Shown: positions 41,155 through 47,867 of the stretch, one piece after another
How positions within the stretch are numbered: the first letter of the stretch is position 1
How the letters are laid out: every line of letters starts with the position of its first letter
NCBI GenBank assembly: GCA_904374465.1
Contig: CAJFFY010000005.1
Coordinates: 25,621-89,620 of the forward strand
Length of the DNA stretch: 64,000 nt
Direction of reading: 5' to 3'
Origin: an uncultured Subdoligranulum sp.
GTDB taxonomy: Bacteria; Bacillota; Clostridia; Oscillospirales; Ruminococcaceae
The notes under the pieces: model-generated
Seen by the model: the letters and a program-made list of their open reading frames with translations, nothing else
The model's database searches: none
Told to the model about the DNA's origin: nothing
Program-made: the position numbers and the translations under genes

Positions 41155-41388
41155 GTGGTCCGTCTGAAAGTCACTGTTCCCATGGAAATAAGCGTTGTGT
41201 TGCCCCAAACCGGGACAGGTCAACGGGAACTGGCCTACCGGATAGCGGAAGCCCACGCCGATTGGGTGCTCTGCACCATCGACGGGCTGTCTTGCCCCGC
41301 ACAGCAGAAGCTGGCACTGCTGCAGGCGGTGATCGATACCATCCGGGGCACCTACCGGGCGCCCGGCCCTGCCGCCGGTCCTCCGTAA
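41155..41388 (+). CDS. small protein of unknown function, possible recombination directionality factor
   Basis: About 70-77 residues. The frame has the strong GC3 bias of real genes here and ends before a good terminator. Start is unclear: GTG 41155 overlaps the GGGAGG site, CTG 41164 has ideal spacing to it, ATG 41182 has none. The C-terminal part WVLCTIDGLSCPAQQKLALLQAVIDTIRG is probably helical. I recognise no family. It is divergent from the serine recombinase and appears to have its own sigma-E-type -10. C. difficile skin excision needs a small extra protein, so an RDF-like role is a reasonable but untested idea. Confidence 0.55.
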   Translation: MVRLKVTVPMEISVVLPQTGTGQRELAYRIAEAHADWVLCTIDGLSCPAQQKLALLQAVIDTIRGTYRAPGPAAGPP

Positions 41389-41403
41389 TTCTGTGCACGA
41401 GAA

Positions 41404-41444
41404 GGAGCCCCCGGAGCGCGATGCGCTCCGGGGGCTCCCGGTTT
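41404..41444 (+). terminator. intrinsic terminator after the small gene
   Basis: GGAGCCCCCGGAGCGC and its complement form a 16-bp stem with a 3-nt loop; CGGTTTTG follows on the plus strand. It lies between the convergent small gene and echF. Confidence 0.75.
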
Positions 41445-41466
41445 TGTGGTTGTGCGGGTAGGGGAA

Positions 41467-41946
41467 TCATGCTTCGGGCTTGGCCGTCGGTGCGGCGGCC
41501 TGCGGTCCGTTCCCGGCAGGTTTTGCCGCAGACGCAGCCGGCTTGGCCGCGGTTCCCGCCGGTTTGGCGGCAGGCCGGGGCGTCGGTTTGGGCAGCGGCG
41601 TGGTGCGGGTATAGGTATCGCTGTGCCGGGTGGTATCCGGCGTGGTGTAGCCGGGGACCATCTTCAGGCACTTTTTGGGGCAGACATTGGCACAGTTGCC
41701 GCACTGTACACAATCGAACCGCTGGATGGTCCAGGTCCCGGCCGCCCGGTCCACCGTAATGGCGCCGGGCGGGCAGCTGCGGGCACACATCCCGCAACTG
41801 ATGCAGGATTCGATGTCAATTTCAATATGACCGCGCATACGCTCGGGGTATTGGGCAGGCTCAAAGGGATAGGCGGTGGTCACCGGTTTGCTGAACAGGT
41901 TTTTCAGCGCCGTGCCCGCGAAGGGAAGGAATTTCAATGATGCCAT
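41467..41946 (-). CDS. echF: Ech hydrogenase ferredoxin-like subunit (two 4Fe-4S clusters)
   Basis: 159 residues. Two ferredoxin motifs, CISCGMCARSCP (Cys48, 51, 54, 58) and CVQCGNCANVCP (Cys79, 82, 85, 89), correspond to NuoI/HycF/EchF. The last 50 residues are a low-complexity Lys/Pro/Ala tail with repeated AAKPAG units, not part of the conserved fold. It passes electrons from reduced ferredoxin to the small subunit. Last gene of the ech operon, 7 bp after the large subunit. Confidence 0.9.
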   Translation of the reverse strand: MASLKFLPFAGTALKNLFSKPVTTAYPFEPAQYPERMRGHIEIDIESCISCGMCARSCPPGAITVDRAAGTWTIQRFDCVQCGNCANVCPKKCLKMVPGYTTPDTTRHSDTYTRTTPLPKPTPRPAAKPAGTAAKPAASAAKPAGNGPQAAAPTAKPEA

Positions 41947-41953
41947 CTTGGTT

Positions 41954-43033
41954 TCACCTCTCGGTACAGCTGATGCAGGGATCGATGGTCAGGATCAGCA
42001 GCGGCACATCGGCCAGCTGGCAGCCTTTGAGCATGTTCAGCATGGGGGGGATGTTGCTGGTGGTGGGAGTGCGCAGACGGAACCGCTCGATGAACTTGGT
42101 GCCGTTGGCCTTGACGTAGTAGATGGCCTCGCCGCGGGGCTGCTCGATGCGGGTGAAATGCTCCCCCTGCGGGAAGCCCTTGACCGGCACCGCGATGGGC
42201 CCGGCCGGAATCTTGGCGACGGCCTGGCGGATCAGGTCGAAGGACTGGCCGATTTCCCGGATGCGCACCTCGCACCGGGCGTAGGAATCGCCGTCGGTGG
42301 CGGTGATGGGTTCCAGGTCCAATTCATTGTAGGCTGCATAGCCCAGCTTGCGGGCGTCGTAGGAAACGCCGCTGGCGCGCAGCATGGGCCCCACCGCCCC
42401 CATGAGGGTGGCATCCTCGGGCGTCAGGACCCCCAGCCCGCGCAGACGGGAACCGGTGGTGTAGTCCCGCAGGAAGGCGTCCGCGATGGGCTTGAGCTCC
42501 TTTTCCATCTCGTTGCAGGTGTTCACGATGTTCCGGAGCATGGTCTCGTCCATGTCCTTGAGTACACCGCCGATGCAGTTCACCGAGAAGATGACCCGTC
42601 CGCCAGTGGTGGCGTCGAACATATCCAGAATCTTTTCCCGCAGCTTCCAGCTTTCCATGAAGAGGCTCTCAAAGCCCATGGCATCGGCCAGCAGCCCCAG
42701 CCACAAAAGGTGGGAGTGAATGCGGCTCATCTCCATCCAGATGGTGCGCAGATACCGTGCCCGGGGCGGGACCTCCACGTTCATGATGGTTTCCAGCGTC
42801 TGGCAGTAGCCCAGCCCGTGGCCGAAGCTGCAGATGCCGCAGACACGCTCGGCAATATAGACGTATTCCTTGAAGTCCTTGGTTTCCACCAGTTTTTCCA
42901 GTCCGCGGTGGACAAACCCGATGCTGGGCACCGCTTCCACCACCACTTCGTCCTCCAGAACCAGATCCAGGTGGATGGGTTCGGGCAGAACAGGGTGCTG
43001 CGGGCCAAAAGGCACAATGCTTCGTTTCGCCAT
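41954..43033 (-). CDS. echE: Ech-type [NiFe] hydrogenase large subunit
   Basis: 359 residues, NuoD-related. Both nickel-binding pairs are present: Cys65-Cys68 in RVCGICSFGHG and Cys353-Cys356 in TIDPCISCTER. This separates it from complex I subunit D, which lacks these cysteines, and indicates proton reduction/hydrogen oxidation. The protein ends three residues after the last cysteine, so there is no C-terminal peptide to be cleaved during maturation, and no hydrogenase endopeptidase gene is in the window. Peripheral subunit on the cytoplasmic side of the membrane arm. Confidence 0.93.
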   Translation of the reverse strand: MAKRSIVPFGPQHPVLPEPIHLDLVLEDEVVVEAVPSIGFVHRGLEKLVETKDFKEYVYIAERVCGICSFGHGLGYCQTLETIMNVEVPPRARYLRTIWMEMSRIHSHLLWLGLLADAMGFESLFMESWKLREKILDMFDATTGGRVIFSVNCIGGVLKDMDETMLRNIVNTCNEMEKELKPIADAFLRDYTTGSRLRGLGVLTPEDATLMGAVGPMLRASGVSYDARKLGYAAYNELDLEPITATDGDSYARCEVRIREIGQSFDLIRQAVAKIPAGPIAVPVKGFPQGEHFTRIEQPRGEAIYYVKANGTKFIERFRLRTPTTSNIPPMLNMLKGCQLADVPLLILTIDPCISCTER

Positions 43034-43037
43034 GGTC

Positions 43038-43385
43038 TTACCCCTTTTCCTTGAACGGCGTGGGCCGCGCGATGCGGTACAGCTTGTCGTGATAGTCGCC
43101 CTGGATGCTCTCGATTTTCACACCGAACAGCTCCGCGGCTTCGTTTTCCTGCAGAAAGGCGCCGGGATACACCTGGGTGATGCTGGGCACCGTGTCGTCG
43201 GTGCCCAGGGTCAGGCGCAGGGTGCGCATGTCGTACCCCTTGGCAAAGGAGTAGCTCAGCTCATAGCCGTCGGGCAGGCGGGCAGCACACAGCTGGGAAA
43301 CACGCCAGCCATCCATCTTGAAGCGGATCACCTGGGGCATGAACTCCGCCATGGTGATAGGCTCAATCGTATTGACAGATTCCAT
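43038..43385 (-). CDS. echD: Ech hydrogenase NuoC-like subunit
   Basis: 115 residues from ATG 43385 (AAGGAGGAAGGC). It contains the 30-kDa-subunit-like segment YELSYSFAKGYDMRTLRLTLG and SITQVYPGAFLQENEAAELFGVKIESIQGDYH, close to the conserved end of NuoC/EchD. Structural subunit joining the large and small subunits. Located between echC and echE in the canonical order. Confidence 0.9.
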   Translation of the reverse strand: MESVNTIEPITMAEFMPQVIRFKMDGWRVSQLCAARLPDGYELSYSFAKGYDMRTLRLTLGTDDTVPSITQVYPGAFLQENEAAELFGVKIESIQGDYHDKLYRIARPTPFKEKG

Positions 43386-43387
43386 CG

Positions 43388-43852
43388 TCAGCCTTCCTCC
43401 TTTTCGGCCTTGGTTGCTTCCGGGTTTTCGGCGTACTGCTGGCGCTTTTGTTCCAGAATCTCCAGCGCCTTGACCACGCCGTCTATGATGGCCTGGGGCC
43501 GGGCGGCGCAGCCGGGCACATACACATCCACGGGAATCACCGTGTCGATGCCGCCTTTGATGTTGTAACAGTCCTTGAAGACCCCGCCGGTGCAGGCGCA
43601 GATGCCCACTGCCACCACAACCTTGGGGTTGGGCATCTGTTCGTACAGTTGCCGCACCACCTGTTCGCACTGGCTGTTCACACCGCCGGTGATGAACAGG
43701 ATATCGGCCTGGAAGGGGTCGCCGGTGTTGATAATGCCAAAACGCTCAATGTCATATTTGGGCGTGGTGCAGGCCAGCACCTCAATGTCACACCCATTGC
43801 AGCTGCTGGCGTCATAGTGCAGCATCCAAGGGGATTTTGCAAGTTTCTTCAT
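43388..43852 (-). CDS. echC: Ech [NiFe] hydrogenase small subunit
   Basis: 154 residues, NuoB-like. The ligands of the proximal 4Fe-4S cluster are visible: Cys18 and Cys21 (SSCNGCDIE), Cys85 (GICACTGG), Cys115 (VPGCAARP). A charged C-terminal tail (PEATKAEKEEG) follows. Transfers electrons between EchF and the nickel site in EchE. Confidence 0.92.
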   Translation of the reverse strand: MKKLAKSPWMLHYDASSCNGCDIEVLACTTPKYDIERFGIINTGDPFQADILFITGGVNSQCEQVVRQLYEQMPNPKVVVAVGICACTGGVFKDCYNIKGGIDTVIPVDVYVPGCAARPQAIIDGVVKALEILEQKRQQYAENPEATKAEKEEG

Positions 43853-43868
43853 GGTTTTTGCCCCCTAT

Positions 43869-44732
43869 TCAGTGTACCAGCATGAGGATCAGACCGTTGA
43901 GGCCGCCGGTGATCAGAGTGACCACCCAGCAGCTGTCCAGCAGGGTGCGCCACTTGACACGGGCACACACGTTGTCCCATAGGATTTCCAACAGATACAC
44001 CACCAGGCAAGCCACAATGGCGATGGGCCAGCTCCACCAATGTTCGTTGAGGAAGAACAGCGCCACGATGCCCAGCATGAGCACCATCTCGTAGTATTCG
44101 GCAATGTTCATCACGGCCAGGGTGGGACCGGCCATCTCGGTGGTGATACCCTTGACCATCTCCTGGTGGGCATGGTGGCTGGTGGACAGATCAAAGGGAG
44201 ATTTGCGCAGCTTGATGGCGGTGATGAACAAAAAGCCCAGCAGAAAACCCGGCATGACCAGCACGGCACTGTGGGGCATCCGGATGATATCCCCCACATG
44301 GAAGCTGCCGGTGGCCAGGTAGAACCCAACCGCCATGAGCAGCGTCAGGGGCTCGTAGGCCATCATCTGGATCATCTCCCGGCCGGCGCCCAGCGTCGCA
44401 AAGGGCGAAGAGTCGCTGGAGGCCGCCATGACCAGGAACATATCGGCGGTGGACAGGATGAACAGGCACATCAGGATGTCCGCCCCGGCAAACAGCATGG
44501 AACCGGCCACCGCCAGAAAGATCAGATAGCTCAGGTTCAGCAGCATCTGGACGCTGTTGACCGCGATCATCTGCTTGGAGAACAATTTTTTCAGGTCGTA
44601 AAAGGGCTGCAGCATCGGCGGGCCCTGACGGCCCTGCATCCGGGCGCTGACGCGGCGGTCCAGCCCGTCCAGCAGGGCCCCCACCAGGGGCGCCAGCAGC
44701 AGATATGCCAAAACGGAAACAACCGGCATCAT
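43869..44732 (-). CDS. echB: Ech hydrogenase membrane subunit, NuoH-like
   Basis: 287 residues, about eight helices. Typical NuoH/HycD/EchB features: LLDGLDRRVSARMQGRQGPPMLQPFYDLKKLF near the N-terminus and KLRKSPFDLSTSHHAHQEMVKG in the middle, with acidic residues in the cytoplasmic loops at the quinone-like channel. It anchors the hydrophilic module to the membrane. Overlaps echA by 4 bp. Confidence 0.92.
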   Translation of the reverse strand: MMPVVSVLAYLLLAPLVGALLDGLDRRVSARMQGRQGPPMLQPFYDLKKLFSKQMIAVNSVQMLLNLSYLIFLAVAGSMLFAGADILMCLFILSTADMFLVMAASSDSSPFATLGAGREMIQMMAYEPLTLLMAVGFYLATGSFHVGDIIRMPHSAVLVMPGFLLGFLFITAIKLRKSPFDLSTSHHAHQEMVKGITTEMAGPTLAVMNIAEYYEMVLMLGIVALFFLNEHWWSWPIAIVACLVVYLLEILWDNVCARVKWRTLLDSCWVVTLITGGLNGLILMLVH

Positions 44733-46621
44733 ACCGCACCTCCTATAATGACGCAGAGCATGACGATGAGCACCCCTGCCGAAATGATGACGCCCGGCCG
44801 CATCAGGCGGCGGCGCCCGAACTCAAACCGCAGGTACCAGTTGCTCAGATACAGATGTTCCGGTTCGCCGAAACTGTTGACAAAATAGGTGTTGTCCCCC
44901 TCGTTGATACCGCCCATATAGATGGGCACGTAGTCCCGGTGAGCCGAGCGGGTGAGCAGGAACATGAGGGAGGGCACGAACAGCACGCTGACCAGCATGA
45001 TGGCCATGGTGGTCAGCACGCTCATGGACAGCACTTCATGGGCGGTGCCGTACAGTTCCTGGATGATGGGCGTCACCACCCGGGAGGAGACCAGCGGGAA
45101 CAACAGGCACAACCCCAGGGTGGCCGCCGCATGGATGTACATCGAAAGGTACTGGTCCTTGCGGGTCACATCGGTGACCTTGACCTTGGTATGATGCAGC
45201 GAAACCAGTTTGCACAGCCACTTGGTCCAATACAGCATGGTGGTGGCACTGCCGTAAGCCAAAAAGATGACCAGCAGGTAGTTGCCCGCATCCACGAAGG
45301 CACGCAGCGCCACCCACTTGGAGATCAACATGCCGAAGGGCGCCAGGTACATGCCCGCAATGCCGACGCCCATGATATAGGTCAGCCGGGGCAGACGCAG
45401 CAGCAGACCGTGCATGTCCTCGATATCCCGAGAGCCCAGGCTGTTTTCGATGGAGCCCACGGCCTGGAACAGCATGGATTTGCTGACCGAGTGGAAGATC
45501 ATCAGCAGCACGGCTGCCCAGATGGTTTCCTCGGCGCCGATGCCCGCACAGGCCACGATCAGCCCCAGGTTGGATACGGTGGAGAACGCCAGCACCTTTT
45601 TGCCGTCGTTCTGGGCAATGGCCATCATGCTGGCCGCAATGAAGGTAAAGCCGCCGATGAACGCCACAGTCATACCGGTCAGGTTGCCCGCCATGGCGGG
45701 GGCCAGCCGGATGAGCAGATACACACCCGCCTTGACCATGGTGGCGCTGTGCAGCAGCGCGCTGGAAGGTGTGGGTGCAACCATAGCCCCCAGCAGCCAG
45801 GAGGAGAAGGGCAGCTGTGCCGACTTGGTCAGTCCCGCAAAGGCCAGCAGCACCACCGGGATGGTAGCCTTGGCCGCCACCAACTCACTCAGCTGCACCG
45901 TATGCTGGGTATGGGCCGCCACCACGAGGGCAATGGCAAAGCCCAGGCCGCCCAGCAGGTTCATCCACAAAGCGCGGAAGCTGTTGTGGACGGCCTCCTC
46001 GGTGCGGGTGTACCCGATGAGCAGGAAGGAGATGACCGAGGTGATCTCCCAGAAAAAGTACATCCAGACCAGGTTTTCCGACAGGACCAGGCCAATCATG
46101 GCCGCCAGGAAGAAAAACAACATCGAGAAGAAGAACCCGCTGCGGTCCTGGTACTCGGTGTGGTGCTGGTGATAGGCCTTCATGTAACCCACCGCGTAGA
46201 TACAGATGAGTCCGCCCACCAGGGCCACAATCATGATCATCAGCATGGACAGACAGTCCAGCCGCAGATGGGTGGGAGATTCCACCGGGCAGGTCAGTTC
46301 CGACCAGGCCAGCAGTCCCGTCTGCCCCACCGAGAGCAGCACCACCGGATACTTTTTGTACTTGATGCTCAGCACCACGATCAGGACCATCAGGGCAAAT
46401 TCCCCGGCCAGCATCAGGTGATCCAGGACGGGGACCTCCCCGCACAGGTCCACAATGCCGCCCCCGCCCCGCAGCCAGGCACCAAGTAAAAAGGCGGCCA
46501 GCGCCATCACGACACCAGCCCCCAGATATACAACCCTGCCGCGGACACGGGTGTCCCGGATACAGGGGATCACCAGCGCCATCAACACGGGCCACGCGAT
46601 TAAAATTGGAATGATTGCCAT
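44729..46621 (-). CDS. echA: Ech hydrogenase proton-pumping subunit, NuoL/M-like
   Basis: 630 residues from ATG 46621 behind GAGGAGG. About 15-16 helices; conserved antiporter-like motifs include NLVWMYFFWEITSVISFLLIGY (helix with the key Glu), AKTATIPVVLLAFAGLTKSAQLPFSSWLLGAM with its Lys, and HSATMVKAGVYLLIRL. This subunit translocates H+ or Na+ coupled to hydrogen evolution. First gene of the operon, with a strong AT-rich promoter at 46697-46725. The order echABCDEF equals that of Methanosarcina ech. Confidence 0.92.
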   Translation of the reverse strand: MAIIPILIAWPVLMALVIPCIRDTRVRGRVVYLGAGVVMALAAFLLGAWLRGGGGIVDLCGEVPVLDHLMLAGEFALMVLIVVLSIKYKKYPVVLLSVGQTGLLAWSELTCPVESPTHLRLDCLSMLMIMIVALVGGLICIYAVGYMKAYHQHHTEYQDRSGFFFSMLFFFLAAMIGLVLSENLVWMYFFWEITSVISFLLIGYTRTEEAVHNSFRALWMNLLGGLGFAIALVVAAHTQHTVQLSELVAAKATIPVVLLAFAGLTKSAQLPFSSWLLGAMVAPTPSSALLHSATMVKAGVYLLIRLAPAMAGNLTGMTVAFIGGFTFIAASMMAIAQNDGKKVLAFSTVSNLGLIVACAGIGAEETIWAAVLLMIFHSVSKSMLFQAVGSIENSLGSRDIEDMHGLLLRLPRLTYIMGVGIAGMYLAPFGMLISKWVALRAFVDAGNYLLVIFLAYGSATTMLYWTKWLCKLVSLHHTKVKVTDVTRKDQYLSMYIHAAATLGLCLLFPLVSSRVVTPIIQELYGTAHEVLSMSVLTTMAIMLVSVLFVPSLMFLLTRSAHRDYVPIYMGGINEGDNTYFVNSFGEPEHLYLSNWYLRFEFGRRRLMRPGVIISAGVLIVMLCVIIGGAV

Positions 46622-46696
46622 AAAAACGACCTCCTCGAGGGACAAACCCTGACAATCCACCAGATTTGTTGACAAAATTATTTCATTTTTATTCCA

Positions 46697-46725
46697 ATTA
46701 TAGTACGCTTATTTTTGTTTTACAA
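46697..46725 (-). promoter_or_regulatory. strong promoter of the ech operon
   Basis: Minus-strand TTGTAA (46725-46720), 17 nt, perfect TATAAT (46702-46697). The divergent gap 46622-46857 is much more AT-rich than the flanking genes. Confidence 0.75.
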
Positions 46726-46766
46726 GATCATTTTTATATAGATTTTTCCGTCGGATGGTGTTACAA

Positions 46767-46795
46767 TATAATGGCACGGCGGAAAGTTTCCGCCG
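46767..46795 (+). promoter_or_regulatory. -10 and palindromic element ahead of hypA
   Basis: TATAAT (46767-46772) is followed at once by CGGCGGAAA-G-TTTCCGCCG (46777-46795), a perfect 9-1-9 palindrome spanning the expected transcription start. No good -35 is visible. It could be an operator, or an RNA hairpin ending in TTTT that attenuates hyp transcription. Confidence 0.45.
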
Positions 46796-46857
46796 TTTTC
46801 GTACATTTCCGGCCAAAACCGGCATTTCCTCACACCCATAATAAGGAGGGCTGCGGT

Positions 46858-47199
46858 ATGCACGAGTTATCCATCACCCAGAGCATTTTGAACATCTCGT
46901 TGCAGGCGGCAGCCCAGCAGAACGCCTCCCATATCCGGGAAATCCGGCTGCGGATGGGGCCCTTTTCCGGTGTGGTGCCGGAGTGCGTGCAGATGTATCT
47001 GGACGTGCTGGCCAAAGGTACCCCCGCCGAGGGGGCGAAGATCAAGGTCACCACGGTGCCGCTGAAGGTACTGTGCCGTGACTGCGGGCGCGAAAGCGAG
47101 ATTGAGCGCACCTACATTGCCTGCCCCCACTGTGGCAGCATGCGGCTCAAGCGGCTTTCGGGCAAGGAATTTATGGTGGAAAGTCTGGAGGTAGACTGA
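46858..47199 (+). CDS. hypA: hydrogenase nickel-insertion protein HypA
   Basis: 113 residues from ATG 46858 (AAGGAGGG upstream). N-terminal MHELSITQSIL gives the nickel-binding His2, and the zinc site is CRDCGRE ... CPHCGS. Delivers nickel to the EchE precursor together with HypB. First gene of the hypABFCDE operon, divergent from ech. Confidence 0.95.
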   Translation: MHELSITQSILNISLQAAAQQNASHIREIRLRMGPFSGVVPECVQMYLDVLAKGTPAEGAKIKVTTVPLKVLCRDCGRESEIERTYIACPHCGSMRLKRLSGKEFMVESLEVD

Positions 47200-47201
47200 C
47201 T

Positions 47202-47867
47202 ATGGAAATCAAAGTGCTGCATCAGGTCATGGAATGGAACGAGGATGTGAGCGCCGAGGTGCGCCGCACCCTGAAAGGGCACAAAGTTTGCCTGATCAAC
47301 GTCATGGGCAGCCCGGGTGCCGGCAAGACCAGCCTGATCACCGGTCTGATTGTCCGCCTGCGGGAGCAGTTTTCCATCGGCGTCATTGAGGGAGACATCA
47401 CCGGGCAGATCGACGCCGAAAAGATTGCCGCACTGAAGATTCCGGCTGTCCAGCTGAACACCGACGGGGCCTGCCACATCGAGGCCATGAGCATCCAGCA
47501 CATCCTGCCGGACTTTGATCTGGACAGCCTGGACGTGCTGTTTGTGGAAAACATCGGCAACCTGGTCTGCCCCGCCGAGTTTGACATCGGGGAAAACTTC
47601 CGCATCACGGTGCTGAGCATTCCCGAGGGGGACGACAAGGTGGCCAAGTATCCGCTGATGTTCACCGACACCTCCTGCCTGGTGCTGAACAAGTGCGATA
47701 TGCTCCCCTACTTTGACTTTGACGTAAACCGGGTGACCGCCGACTACAAGGGCGTCAACCCCGAGGGCCCGCTCTTCCAGGTATCCAGCCGCACCGGCGA
47801 CGGACTGGATGCGCTTGCCACCCATATTGCCGGCAAGGTGCGCGCCGCGCTGACCGCCGACGCATGA
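47202..47867 (+). CDS. hypB: hydrogenase nickel-incorporation GTPase HypB
   Basis: 221 residues. P-loop GSPGAGKTSLITGL, switch region EGDITGQIDAEKI, the Cys-His metal site in TDGACHIEAMSI, and NKCD for guanine recognition. There is no N-terminal His-rich nickel store. Two bases separate it from hypA, and it overlaps hypF by 4 bp. Confidence 0.95.
   Translation: MEIKVLHQVMEWNEDVSAEVRRTLKGHKVCLINVMGSPGAGKTSLITGLIVRLREQFSIGVIEGDITGQIDAEKIAALKIPAVQLNTDGACHIEAMSIQHILPDFDLDSLDVLFVENIGNLVCPAEFDIGENFRITVLSIPEGDDKVAKYPLMFTDTSCLVLNKCDMLPYFDFDVNRVTADYKGVNPEGPLFQVSSRTGDGLDALATHIAGKVRAALTADA

Noticed and set aside
41500..41600. DNA direct-repeat array in the echF 3' region
   Set aside because: The repetition reflects the AAKPAG amino-acid pattern within the gene, with imperfect short units, and is not a CRISPR or a tandem DNA array.
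41954..46621. Respiratory complex I fragment
   Set aside because: The large subunit has both nickel CxxC pairs and the locus has hyp genes; only six complex-I-like subunits are present, in the ech order.
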